Shown piece after piece: positions 7,675 through 15,472 of a DNA stretch of 64,000 bases. The position numbers and the translations under genes were made by a program. A model generated the notes under the pieces. That model was not told where the DNA came from, searched no databases, and saw only the letters and a program-made list of their open reading frames with translations. How positions within the stretch are numbered: the first letter of the stretch is position 1; each line of letters opens with the position of its first letter. Source of the DNA: Robiginitalea marina (GTDB taxonomy: Bacteria; Bacteroidota; Bacteroidia; Flavobacteriales; Flavobacteriaceae). The stretch lies in contig NZ_JAMXIB010000007.1 of the NCBI RefSeq assembly GCF_024006985.1, forward strand, positions 1 through 64,000. The letters are read 5' to 3'.

Positions 7675-9885
7675 TTAGGGTCGTGGGAATTTACGGGGTG
7701 CCGGGGGAACCCCTTCGGAAGCTGCCGGGGGGGCAGGGGCTTCCGGTTCCGCTCCTTTCAGGGAATAGTTCATTTTGAACTGGGGGGCGGCATTGGCATT
7801 ATCGGGGTTGCTTACTTTGGCCTTTTGCACTACGATCGTGGTCGTGTTTTGCTTGCTTTCCAGATAGCCGCTGAAGTTGCGGATCAGGGCGTCCATGTAG
7901 GTATTGGCCAGGGAATCCATGTTCTGGGCTGCGGTAAGGGATCGGATGGATCCCAATAGGCCCAGGGTATCGGAGCCCACCTGTTCGTACACGAATTTTT
8001 CAAAGGCCTCCCGGTTTGTGGTGAAGTCCGCATTTGTTTTCTGTGTGAAAAGCTCACCTGCCCGGTTTTCGGCCATCAGGCTGACCAGGGAATCCTGCCC
8101 GACCAGGTTCATTACGATTTCAACCCCTTCTTTTTGGCGTTCAAGTTCCAGGAGCAGGTCCAGTTGCCGGGCCTGTTCCGCGTTGGGGATGGTGTCCGGG
8201 TATTGGAAGGCAAGGCTTTCGAGGTCTTTCGGATCGGCCCCGATAAACCGTGCCAGCGGCTTTACAGGGTTGTCCGTGGCGTCGAACAGCTTTTTTTTCA
8301 GGGTGGTGCCCACCAGGGCCCAGGCGTCTACGGTGGGGTCGTCCAGGTTGCCCCGCACCGGGATGTCCAGTTCAATATCCCCGTTTTTGTCCTTGAGCAG
8401 CCAAACGGCAATTTTCAGGGGAATGGCATACAGGCCGCCTTTGAGGTTCTCCACGGCTACGCCCTTGATCAGCAGGTTGTTTTCGCTTTGCAGCTGGCCG
8501 TCCGTGATGCGGGTGTCCGAGAAATAGAACATGTCCCCGGTAAGGATGGAATGCCCGGTATAATAGCTGGAGTAGATGTTGAGGTCCGAGAGCAGGAAGT
8601 CCTCTATGGCAATATCGATGGTGGCAAAATCGGGGTCCGCAGGGTTGAACCCGATTTCAGCCTTAAGTTTTCCGCGTTTGTTCAAAACCATGGTAGAGAG
8701 GATGTCCACCCATTCGCTGTCGCTGAAGATGCTGTCGGTGTCGATCTCGATGTCGCTGAGGGCATAGTCAAAGGGTTGCCCGGTCAGGTTGTCGGTATAA
8801 TCCATCCGCCCCTGATGCACTTTTACATGGTTCAGGGCGTAGTACAGGGGTTGCTCCGCTTCGGATTCCACAACTGTGGAATCCGTGGAATCGTATTTAA
8901 AAATCCGGAACAGATTGTTGGAGACGGAGTCGAGTTCAAATTTGAGAAAAGGCTGTTCAAAGACCAAATCCTCGATGATATAGGAGCTTTTCGCATAGTT
9001 GATCTCCCCCAGGGTACACAGGATTTTTTCAGCGGATAAAAACCCCAAACTGTTCGGGTCCGTCATCAGGGGCTTCAGGGCTTCCACTTCCCCGGAAACC
9101 AGGGTTTCCAAAGGGCTGTTCACGTTTCCTGTCAATTCAATGACTGCATTGACCGTACCCTCCAGGCTATTGATCGTTGCGTACTCCAGGGCGTATTTGT
9201 AAAACGCGCTTAACTGCAGGTTGTCAATCTCCACGGAACTGCTGAAATCCCCTGTTCCAGGGTTGACGTTGGACGATGCCTTAACCGCCGCGGACTCCCC
9301 GAGCCGGAAAGCGATATCCGCATTGCTGTCATGTTCCTGGTCCCAGGCGATTACCGGGATGAAAAGGGATAAATTTTCGATCTCGGTGGTATGGTCCAGG
9401 TCCGCATCGTAGTATTCGAAGGCAGCGTCCTTCAGCTCCAGATTTTCCAGGAGGTATTTAAAGGCTTCTTCGTCCTCACCATTTGTAGCGGAGCTGTCTT
9501 CCGCCGAATGGAAGGCAACCAGGTCATCGAAATTAAAGGTGGAATCCTTTTTGGCGATACGGACCTGCAGGCCTTCCAGGTATAACCTGTCCAGGGCTTT
9601 CACCCCGCCGAAGTACTTATAAGGGGCTGTATTCAGCACAAGGGTGTCGAAGGCGACAAAAACATCCTGCCCATTGGCCTCATACAGGTTGAAGTCGTAG
9701 ACCTTTACTGTTCCGGTGAAGTAGTTTATCCTGAGCTTGTCTATAGAAATTTGCCGGCCGAGGAGTTCCCTGCTGTTCTTTACAGCGTAATTTTTAACCA
9801 GCCCGGGTAGGAGGAGCAACAAAACGATCAGGAGCCCAAGGAATCCAAGGCCCGTGTACCGGAGTATTTTTTTTTTGGCAGCCAC
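7675..9885 (-). CDS. DUF748 (AsmA-like) envelope protein
   Basis: 736 residues. An N-terminal membrane anchor (about 10-32) is followed by a long periplasmic region of DUF748/AsmA type, with repeated short beta strands such as GRQISIDKLRINYFTGTV and LYLEGLQVRIAKKDSTF. These proteins resemble the AsmA/TamB bridge-like proteins thought to move or shield phospholipids between membranes. The C-terminus is low-complexity and Pro/Ala-rich (PEAPAPPAASEGVPPAP). No partner gene is adjacent. The 343-nt stretch upstream carries no other gene. Confidence 0.78.
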   Translation of the reverse strand: MAAKKKILRYTGLGFLGLLIVLLLLLPGLVKNYAVKNSRELLGRQISIDKLRINYFTGTVKVYDFNLYEANGQDVFVAFDTLVLNTAPYKYFGGVKALDRLYLEGLQVRIAKKDSTFNFDDLVAFHSAEDSSATNGEDEEAFKYLLENLELKDAAFEYYDADLDHTTEIENLSLFIPVIAWDQEHDSNADIAFRLGESAAVKASSNVNPGTGDFSSSVEIDNLQLSAFYKYALEYATINSLEGTVNAVIELTGNVNSPLETLVSGEVEALKPLMTDPNSLGFLSAEKILCTLGEINYAKSSYIIEDLVFEQPFLKFELDSVSNNLFRIFKYDSTDSTVVESEAEQPLYYALNHVKVHQGRMDYTDNLTGQPFDYALSDIEIDTDSIFSDSEWVDILSTMVLNKRGKLKAEIGFNPADPDFATIDIAIEDFLLSDLNIYSSYYTGHSILTGDMFYFSDTRITDGQLQSENNLLIKGVAVENLKGGLYAIPLKIAVWLLKDKNGDIELDIPVRGNLDDPTVDAWALVGTTLKKKLFDATDNPVKPLARFIGADPKDLESLAFQYPDTIPNAEQARQLDLLLELERQKEGVEIVMNLVGQDSLVSLMAENRAGELFTQKTNADFTTNREAFEKFVYEQVGSDTLGLLGSIRSLTAAQNMDSLANTYMDALIRNFSGYLESKQNTTTIVVQKAKVSNPDNANAAPQFKMNYSLKGAEPEAPAPPAASEGVPPAPRKFPRP

Positions 9886-10228
9886 GCTCAGGGTTTTTTG
9901 TCAGGTTTATTACTCGCCGTCCCCCGAAAAAGGAAAGGGTGCCCTGAAAGCCCAGGATACTGCTAAAGATAATAAATTTTTGACCTTCCTGCCCCCCTGT
10001 ACCCACAGGAAGGATATGGGAATTCGACGACCTAAAAGGATCGGCCCCCGGCTGTGGGGATGGTTCCGATAGCTGTGCGGGGGGATTGGATCACGGGTGC
10101 ATGATAGGATCCGGGAGTAATGGGGAACCCCCCACCCGCCCCCCAACCAAACTAAGCTACGGCCCTGCAAAAACCAGGCGCTCATCCGTTGGTGCGCCCG
10201 GGCTTCCCGGTCGGGCCACGCCCCTTAA
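9886..10228. other. 343-bp gene-free stretch
   Basis: Lies between two minus-strand genes. It is G+C-rich in its right half, with a run of C/G blocks at 10120-10215 that could fold, but I see no tRNA, riboswitch or convincing promoter. A weak TATCTTTA box on the minus strand (9971 to 9964) may serve the DUF748 gene. Confidence 0.3.
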
Positions 10229-10816
10229 TCAGGCCTGCCGCCTGCGCTCATCCTTCAATGCCCAGTAGATCCCCTTAACGTCCTTTACCCAGTGGTCGTA
10301 AAGGAAAATGAGGGTAATTTCCTCGAGGGTCTCCAGGATGCCGATAAAAATCATCAGGTAGAAAAGCCAGTACACAGGCCCGAAGAACAGCAGCCAGAGC
10401 AGGAATACCGCCTGCAAAATGGCTGAGGTTTTGGCCAGGTAGGTATGGAACGACGTCGCCCGGCCGTATTTGATAAAGGCGATGGCCATCTGGATGATGT
10501 AGGGGATAAAGGCAATGGCAATGAGCACCAGGTTTTCAAGGATAAATACCTTTTCAAAAACCCAGATCCCAAACAGCCCGGCTATCAGGGTCAGCTGGTC
10601 TCCGACCGAGTCGAGCTGCGAACCCCTGGCGCTGCTGATATTCAGCTTACGGGCCAGGAAACCGTCGACGGCGTCAGTGGAATAGCTGATCAGCAGGAAC
10701 CAGGTAAACCAGTCCCTGGCGCCTGAGAAAAGGAAAACCATCAGCAACGGAAAGGCGACGATGCGGTAGAAGGAAAACCAGTCGGCGATATTGAAACTTC
10801 TGAACGGATTCATCAC
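10229..10816 (-). CDS. CDP-alcohol phosphatidyltransferase family protein
   Basis: 195 residues with about six membrane helices. The family active-site motif D-x2-D-G-x2-A-R-x8-G-x3-D-x3-D is intact in DAVDGFLARKLNISSARG followed by SQLDSVGD (about residues 48-73), so the enzyme should transfer a phosphatidyl group from a CDP-activated lipid to an alcohol. Which alcohol (glycerol-phosphate, inositol or other) cannot be told. The gene has its own TGA-N6-TCA operator and TACCTTTA -7 box and so appears to be part of the stress regulon of this window. A second ATG lies one codon in. Confidence 0.85.
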   Translation of the reverse strand: MMNPFRSFNIADWFSFYRIVAFPLLMVFLFSGARDWFTWFLLISYSTDAVDGFLARKLNISSARGSQLDSVGDQLTLIAGLFGIWVFEKVFILENLVLIAIAFIPYIIQMAIAFIKYGRATSFHTYLAKTSAILQAVFLLWLLFFGPVYWLFYLMIFIGILETLEEITLIFLYDHWVKDVKGIYWALKDERRRQA

Positions 10817-10832
10817 ACCCCGAATATATGAT

Positions 10833-10875
10833 TAAAGGTAGGGGCACCTGCTGATCCCGGATATGATTTATGTCA
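10833..10875 (-). promoter_or_regulatory. operator TGATTTATGTCA plus -7 box TACCTTTA
   Basis: Palindrome TGA-N6-TCA at 10864-10875; -7 box at 10840-10833 reading leftward. Centre-to-box distance 29.5 bp. Drives the CDP-alcohol phosphatidyltransferase gene. Confidence 0.7.
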
Positions 10876-11020
10876 CCAGGACAGGTCCGGAGCATCAATT
10901 TTTAAGAAACAATGTCCATTTTGCAGCCTATCCGGATAAGTGCAGCAGGGTTTCAGCAGGCTTTTTGAACCGGCAGGACCCAAAGAAACGAGGCTGAACT
11001 GGAAAGGCCTGCCGAAACCC

Positions 11021-11064
11021 TGACCCCGGTCATTTTTTAACCTCCCGGCTTTGGCGTATCTTTT
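11021..11064 (+). promoter_or_regulatory. operator TGACCCCGGTCA plus -7 box TATCTTTT
   Basis: Palindrome at 11021-11032; -7 box at 11057-11064. Distance 30.5 bp, one longer than most others. Faces the membrane protein/slipin operon. Confidence 0.6.
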
Positions 11065-11085
11065 CGAAAAGTTGAATCTCGCGAC

Positions 11086-11766
11086 GTGTGCTTTCCGGCA
11101 ATCAGGAAGATTGGAATCCTTTCCCTTCCCCTTTTGGGGATGGGGGTGTTCATATTGGGTTACCTGCTCGCGGCCAGCCGGTATCCCGGGGGGTCCTGGG
11201 CCTTTCCGGGGCAGGATGGCTTCAGTTGGCGCCATAACTACCTGTGCGACCTGCTGGATACCCGGGCTGTCAACGGGGCCGTGAATACCGGCAGGTACTG
11301 GGCGCGCGGGGCCCTCGTGGCACTTTGTTCTGCCCTGCTATTGCTTTGGTACCACCTGCCCCGCCTGACCGGGGGGGCTGCCTTGAGCCGCCGCCTGATG
11401 CGCGTGTTTGGGATGGCAGCCCTGGGAACGACCTTTTTTTTGAGCGCAGGCACCCATGACCTTACGGTGTATATCGCCGGGGGACTGGGTACGGGGGCCA
11501 TTGCCCTCGCCATATTCGGGCTGTGGAAGGGGCGCAGGCATTTCCTGGCTGCCCTGGGGGCCTGGTGTTTTTTGATTTTCCTGCTGAATTATGTCATTTA
11601 TGAATCCGGAAGTTTCCTCCGCGCCCTTCCCCTGATTCAAAAGGTGACCTTCAGCAGTTTCCTGATCTGGCTGGCCGGGATAAACCTGGCCCTCCTTGGC
11701 CTGAATGGGCCGAAACGGGGGGAAGGGGCTAAAACCCCTGGCTCCCCTGAAATTGTAACCCCTTAA
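11086..11766 (+). CDS. six-helix membrane protein (DUF998-like)
   Basis: 226 residues starting at a GTG; no ATG is available upstream, and the predicted promoter (-7 box 11057-11064) places transcription start shortly before it. About six hydrophobic helices, with the loop SWRHNYLCDLLDTRAVNG between the first two, resembling DUF998 proteins; this match is tentative. The slipin gene follows after 13 nt, so the two are co-transcribed. A membrane protein paired with a stomatin-like scaffold is a common arrangement, and the operator upstream puts both under the proposed stress regulator. Confidence 0.65.
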   Translation: MCFPAIRKIGILSLPLLGMGVFILGYLLAASRYPGGSWAFPGQDGFSWRHNYLCDLLDTRAVNGAVNTGRYWARGALVALCSALLLLWYHLPRLTGGAALSRRLMRVFGMAALGTTFFLSAGTHDLTVYIAGGLGTGAIALAIFGLWKGRRHFLAALGAWCFLIFLLNYVIYESGSFLRALPLIQKVTFSSFLIWLAGINLALLGLNGPKRGEGAKTPGSPEIVTP

Positions 11767-11779
11767 AAGAGAATATCCC

Positions 11780-12526
11780 ATGAACCCAACACTGATTTTT
11801 GGAGTCCTGCTCCTAGGCTTTTTCCTTTCGGGGATCCGCATTGTTTATGAATACAAACGCGCCCTTAAGTTTCGTTTTGGGAAGTACGTAAAGACCCTGA
11901 AACCCGGGTTCCGGTGGATCATCCCCCTGATAGAGACCATCCAGAAAGTCGATATCCGGGTCATCACCATCAACATCGTTTCCCAGGAAGTCATGACGGA
12001 AGATAATGTGCCCTGCAGCATCGACGGGGTTGTCTTTTTCCGGATCGACAACCCTGAAAAAGCGGTTCTGGAGGTGGAGGAATATCATTTTGCCATAACC
12101 CAGCTGTCCCAGGCCGCCCTGCGGGACGTTTGCGGAAAGGTGGAACTGGATACCATCCTCTCCCGTCGGGAGGAGATGGGCAAGAACATCAAAGCCATTG
12201 TGGAGCATGAAACCGGGGACTGGGGCATTGATATTATTGACGTGAAGATCAAGGATATACAGCTGCCAGAGAATATGAGGCGGATGATGGCCAACCAGGC
12301 TGAGGCTGAGCGCTCGCGCCGGGCCCGGATCATCCTGGCCCAGGCTGAGGAACAGGCTGCAGGGGCCCTGCTGGCCGCCGGGAAGATGATCGACCAGTCG
12401 CCTTCGGCCATCAAGTTGCGGTTATACCAGACCCTTTCGAATATCGCTGCGGAGAAAAATTCCACCATCCTGTTCCCTTTCCCGGAAGAAGCACTCCCGA
12501 GGAACACGAAATCGGGCAAGAAATAG
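11780..12526 (+). CDS. slipin family protein (stomatin/prohibitin, SPFH domain)
   Basis: 248 residues: one N-terminal hydrophobic segment (about 2-17), then an SPFH/band 7 domain (YVKTLKPGFRWIIPLIETIQKVDIR to IIDVKIKDIQLPENM) and a helical Ala/Glu-rich tail (AEAERSRRARIILAQAEEQ). Slipins oligomerise on membranes and scaffold or regulate membrane proteins. It is the second gene of an operon with a multispanning membrane protein. Its reading frame stays open for another 100 codons past the TAG stop, into the next small ORF. No NfeD partner is present. Confidence 0.88.
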   Translation: MNPTLIFGVLLLGFFLSGIRIVYEYKRALKFRFGKYVKTLKPGFRWIIPLIETIQKVDIRVITINIVSQEVMTEDNVPCSIDGVVFFRIDNPEKAVLEVEEYHFAITQLSQAALRDVCGKVELDTILSRREEMGKNIKAIVEHETGDWGIDIIDVKIKDIQLPENMRRMMANQAEAERSRRARIILAQAEEQAAGALLAAGKMIDQSPSAIKLRLYQTLSNIAAEKNSTILFPFPEEALPRNTKSGKK

Positions 12527-12553
12527 GGCAGAAGGAAATCGGACCTGGGCCTG

Positions 12554-12826
12554 TTGCGGGAGTTGGAGTCCCTCGGAAAGGATTCCTTCAAAGACCTTCA
12601 GGACCATCTGACCCGCAGCGTTCCGGTTTTACAGATCATTAATGCAGACACCACAGAGGCCGCCGGCATCTTTGAACACCTGCTGGAAGATTCTGTTTTT
12701 CATGGCATTGTACTCGGCCACTCCATATCCATGCGAAGCCTCAACCAGCGCTATCTCGAAAAAAAGCCGCTCTGGGAGCGGCTTGAAGTACTGGTGGGCA
12801 GGGAGATCGACAGGTTGCAGGAATGA
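12554..12826 (+). CDS. small hypothetical protein downstream of slipin
   Basis: About 90 residues, no family recognised. There is no ATG start: TTG at 12554 gives MRELESLGKDSFKDLQDHL; CTG at 12545 sits 8 nt after an AGAAGGA sequence and is another candidate. The frame is the same as that of slipin and is open from its TAG stop onward, so stop-codon readthrough, or an ancestral fusion later split by a stop, are also possible. Predicted mostly helical, ending VLVGREIDRLQE. It ends 7 nt before the convergent hydrolase gene. Confidence 0.45.
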   Translation: MRELESLGKDSFKDLQDHLTRSVPVLQIINADTTEAAGIFEHLLEDSVFHGIVLGHSISMRSLNQRYLEKKPLWERLEVLVGREIDRLQE

Positions 12827-12832
12827 ACCGGG

Positions 12833-13720
12833 TTACTGCAGGGTTTTCCTGAAGAAATCCACGGTCCTTCCCCAGGCCAGCTCAGCGGCCTCTTTATCGT
12901 ACCTGGGGGTGGTGTCGTTGTGGAACCCATGGTTTTTTTCGGGGTAGAAAAACACCTGGTACTCCTTCTTGTTGGCTTTCAGGGCCGCTTCGTATTCGGG
13001 CCAGCCGGCATTGACGCGTTCATCGAGGCCGGCATAGTGGAGCATCATGGGCGCCTGGATTTCGGGGACTGACTCCACAGGGGCCTGCCCGCCGTAGAAG
13101 GGAACCGCTGCCCCAAGGCCCGGGAGGCGAACGGCCATCATATTGGCGATCCATCCCCCAAAACAGAAGCCCACCACGCCTACCTTACCGGTACAGTCCG
13201 GGTGTGATTTCAGGAATTCAAACCCCGCGATAAAATCCTCCAGCATTTCGTCCCGGTTCCTTTCCCGTTGTAAAGCCCTGCCGTCATCGTCATTGCCCGG
13301 GTAGCCCCCCAGGGGTGTCAGGGCGTCCGGGGCCAGGGCCATGAAGCCAGCCAGGGCGGCACGTCGGCATACGTCTTCTATATGGGGGTTGAGCCCCCGG
13401 TTTTCATGGACCACTACAATGCCGGGAAGGGGGCCATCGGCATCGGAAGGACGGGCCAGGAGCCCTTTGATCTCCCCGCCGCCATTGGGAGAGGGATAAG
13501 TGACATAACCCGCTTTTAGGCGCGGGTCGTCCTGAGGCACCTGGATTTTGGTCCGGTAGTCGGGCATCATAAAACTGAGGAGCGACATGACCGTGATGCC
13601 CCCCACGGCATACGTGGAGAGCTTGTCAAGGAATACCCTGCGGGGAATCTGGTTGTGGGCATAGGCATCGTACAGGTCAAATACTTCCTGGCTAATGTCT
13701 TCTTTGCGGAGTTTTTTCAC
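12833..13720 (-). CDS. dienelactone hydrolase family protein
   Basis: 295 residues from the GTG at 13720 (protein VKKLRKEDISQEV). An upstream TTG at 13765 is possible but gives an unconserved leader. About residues 25-55 form a hydrophobic signal/anchor-like segment after DAYAHNQIPRRVFLDKL, a layout usual for this subgroup. The alpha/beta-hydrolase fold shows the nucleophile motif GFCFGG with Cys in place of Ser, as in dienelactone hydrolase, and a C-terminal HGFHNDT containing the catalytic His. Substrate is unknown; it would be periplasmic if the leader is a signal. Confidence 0.8.
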   Translation of the reverse strand: MKKLRKEDISQEVFDLYDAYAHNQIPRRVFLDKLSTYAVGGITVMSLLSFMMPDYRTKIQVPQDDPRLKAGYVTYPSPNGGGEIKGLLARPSDADGPLPGIVVVHENRGLNPHIEDVCRRAALAGFMALAPDALTPLGGYPGNDDDGRALQRERNRDEMLEDFIAGFEFLKSHPDCTGKVGVVGFCFGGWIANMMAVRLPGLGAAVPFYGGQAPVESVPEIQAPMMLHYAGLDERVNAGWPEYEAALKANKKEYQVFFYPEKNHGFHNDTTPRYDKEAAELAWGRTVDFFRKTLQ

Positions 13721-13789
13721 GGGGTTACGTCTTTTAAAAGGTAAAGTTCCCCTGAAGGTACCCAAAAAATTCCAATAGCAGGGGCTGCC

Positions 13790-14335
13790 TCACGCCATTT
13801 CAGGGACGCGCACTCTTTTCCGGGCTTGCTCCGGGCGCGTTTGTTTTTCAAACCAGCATACGATGGGTTCCAGGCTTTCCCGGTCCATAAAGTCGAAGCC
13901 TTCGGTCATTCGTTTGGACTCCTCCGGGTCTTTTATTGCCCGTGCAAGGCCTTTAAGCAAAATCCTGGACCACCAGGGCAGTTCGCTCACCACCATGCGG
14001 CCCCGCAAGGGCACATATTCCATTTGTGAGAAGATTTCCTCGCCCAGCCCGCGCTTCATCCATAAAAGGAGGTCCGGGTCTTCCGGAGCGGTGCCGGACA
14101 CTGAAAACAGCAGGAGAGGGCGCCCGTTTAGCTGGGTCCAGTTTTTTTTAACCCATTTTGAAATGGTGGGTTTTCCCACCCTTACGGAACTCCCAAGGAT
14201 CAGTATGTCGTAGTTCCAGGGTTCGGGGGGGTCTTTCCTGACGTCAAATACCGGGAGGCCGGTAGCTTCCCCCAGCCATTCGGCATACTGGCAGGTACTC
14301 CCGTAATTTCCTGAATAAAGGATGGCGGCTTTCAT
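13790..14335 (-). CDS. flavodoxin-domain protein (HemG/protoporphyrinogen oxidase-like)
   Basis: 181 residues from ATG 14335 (MKAAILYSGNYGSTCQYAEW). The FMN phosphate-binding loop is YSGNYGSTCQYA, and the second flavin loop SSVRVGKP near residue 52 is as in HemG-type flavodoxins (GASIRYG family). The C-terminal extension RPEQARKRVRVPEMA is variable. Role: redox carrier or FMN-dependent oxidoreductase in the cytoplasm. It has its own operator (TGACTTGTATCA) and -7 box, so it belongs to the proposed regulon. Upstream on the minus strand lies the terminator of the DUF6607 gene, only a few bases from the operator. Confidence 0.78.
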   Translation of the reverse strand: MKAAILYSGNYGSTCQYAEWLGEATGLPVFDVRKDPPEPWNYDILILGSSVRVGKPTISKWVKKNWTQLNGRPLLLFSVSGTAPEDPDLLLWMKRGLGEEIFSQMEYVPLRGRMVVSELPWWSRILLKGLARAIKDPEESKRMTEGFDFMDRESLEPIVCWFEKQTRPEQARKRVRVPEMA

Positions 14336-14370
14336 TGCAGAGGTCTTGGGATTGAGGATCAAATTTGGGG

Positions 14371-14413
14371 TCAAGGTACCCGGTCCCTGCTTTTCCGACA
14401 ATGACTTGTATCA
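14371..14413 (-). promoter_or_regulatory. operator TGACTTGTATCA plus -7 box TACCTTGA
   Basis: Palindrome at 14402-14413; -7 box at 14378-14371, distance 29.5 bp. Drives the flavodoxin-domain gene. Confidence 0.65.
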
Positions 14414-14414
14414 A

Positions 14415-14440
14415 TAAAAAAGGCCGCCCGCGGGCGGCCT
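14415..14440 (-). terminator. rho-independent terminator of the DUF6607 gene
   Basis: A perfect 20-bp palindrome (AGGCCGCCCG and its complement, 14421-14440) followed on the minus strand by six T residues (14420-14415). Confidence 0.8.
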
Positions 14441-14469
14441 AAAAATCGAACAGTAAAAGGTTTAAGATC

Positions 14470-15387
14470 CTATTTGCCGACCCCTGAACGGTCTTCACTG
14501 GCAAAACGGCTGAAAAGGGCGGCGATCTCTTTTCTTTTGGCATCCTTTTCCTCCAGTTGGGAAAGGTGGACATAGAGGGGCTTCCCATCCACTTCCCTGG
14601 CCAGGTTCAGCTGTCCCTCCCTCTGGTAAAGGGTATCCCAGGCCGCCCGCACTTCATCCCAGAAGGGGTGGTTTTCCTGCCACCATGTCCTGGCGAGGGC
14701 ACATTGGGCATCGTCTACCTTCCGGTAAATGTTCCAGCCCTTTTCCTGGGCGATCAGCTGGTCCTTTTGGTCGCTTTCCCGTATAATTTTCTCATTGTCC
14801 TGCTCGTGCACCCAACCGTATTCCGTGATCTCGTGACGGTTCCCGCGCACCATCACGTTGTAGTCGCTCCGCTTGGTGTACTCCCTCCGGGGCAGGGGGG
14901 ATGGGGTGGCGTTCTCCCAGTAGTGTTTCCCGTCGGCGTGGATCCAGGTGGCGGAACCGGCATAGCGTGGGCTGTCATCCACCTGGTATACTTTCTGGGT
15001 CCAGGTACCCCTGAGGTTGGGGGAAGGGGTTTGGTGGAAGTCCCAGGTATTGTCTCCCACGAAGGCAAAGCTGGCCGGGCTTTCGTATTCCCAGTCCTGC
15101 CGCCAGTGCTTGATGGCCGTGGAATCGTTTACCACAAGCACGTGCTGGAGGGAAATCCGGTTTTCACCGTCCTCGAGGAGTTCCACCCACTCCAGGGCGC
15201 TGGCCCGGTACCCGGGTTTTTTCTCGTAGCCTTCTATGGGCGAGAAAGTCTCGGCATATTCAAAACTTACCTCGTAACATCCGCACATCGACTTGATAGC
15301 TTTCCGGTCCTGGTCTTTGAGGCCCTGGCCCTGAAGGGAGAAAGCCAGAAGCAGCGCCCCCGAAAAGAGTGTGATTTGTTTTTTCAT
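14470..15387 (-). CDS. DUF6607 family secreted protein, haem-locus associated
   Basis: 305 residues with a signal peptide (about 1-21). The pattern CGCYEVSFEYAETFSP near residue 35 and WRQDWEYE, DVMVRGNRHEITEYGW-type motifs match the DUF6607 family of Bacteroidetes. It is divergent from a TonB receptor gene, sharing an 85-bp AT-rich regulatory region with metal-regulator-like palindromes, and stands across from an HmuY-like gene. Co-regulation by iron is therefore likely. No enzymatic motif is visible; exact role unknown. Confidence 0.75.
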   Translation of the reverse strand: MKKQITLFSGALLLAFSLQGQGLKDQDRKAIKSMCGCYEVSFEYAETFSPIEGYEKKPGYRASALEWVELLEDGENRISLQHVLVVNDSTAIKHWRQDWEYESPASFAFVGDNTWDFHQTPSPNLRGTWTQKVYQVDDSPRYAGSATWIHADGKHYWENATPSPLPRREYTKRSDYNVMVRGNRHEITEYGWVHEQDNEKIIRESDQKDQLIAQEKGWNIYRKVDDAQCALARTWWQENHPFWDEVRAAWDTLYQREGQLNLAREVDGKPLYVHLSQLEEKDAKRKEIAALFSRFASEDRSGVGK

Positions 15388-15422
15388 GGTCTGTGATGGT
15401 TTTGTGTTAAAATAAATTGCTT

Positions 15423-15455
15423 ATTTAGACTAAATATAAATAAAATATATATTTG
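15423..15455 (+). promoter_or_regulatory. palindromic metal-regulator box over a TATATTTG promoter
   Basis: ATTTAG-A-CTAAAT (15423-15435) is a 13-bp inverted repeat of the type bound by DtxR/MntR-like metal repressors. The -7 box TATATTTG is at 15448-15455, so the palindrome occupies the upstream promoter part. Further TCTAAAT half sites follow at 15463-15469 and 15479-15485, the latter inside the first codons of the receptor gene. The inference is repression of the haem/iron locus by a metal-loaded regulator. Confidence 0.5.
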
Positions 15456-15472
15456 CGACAAATCTAAATAGA

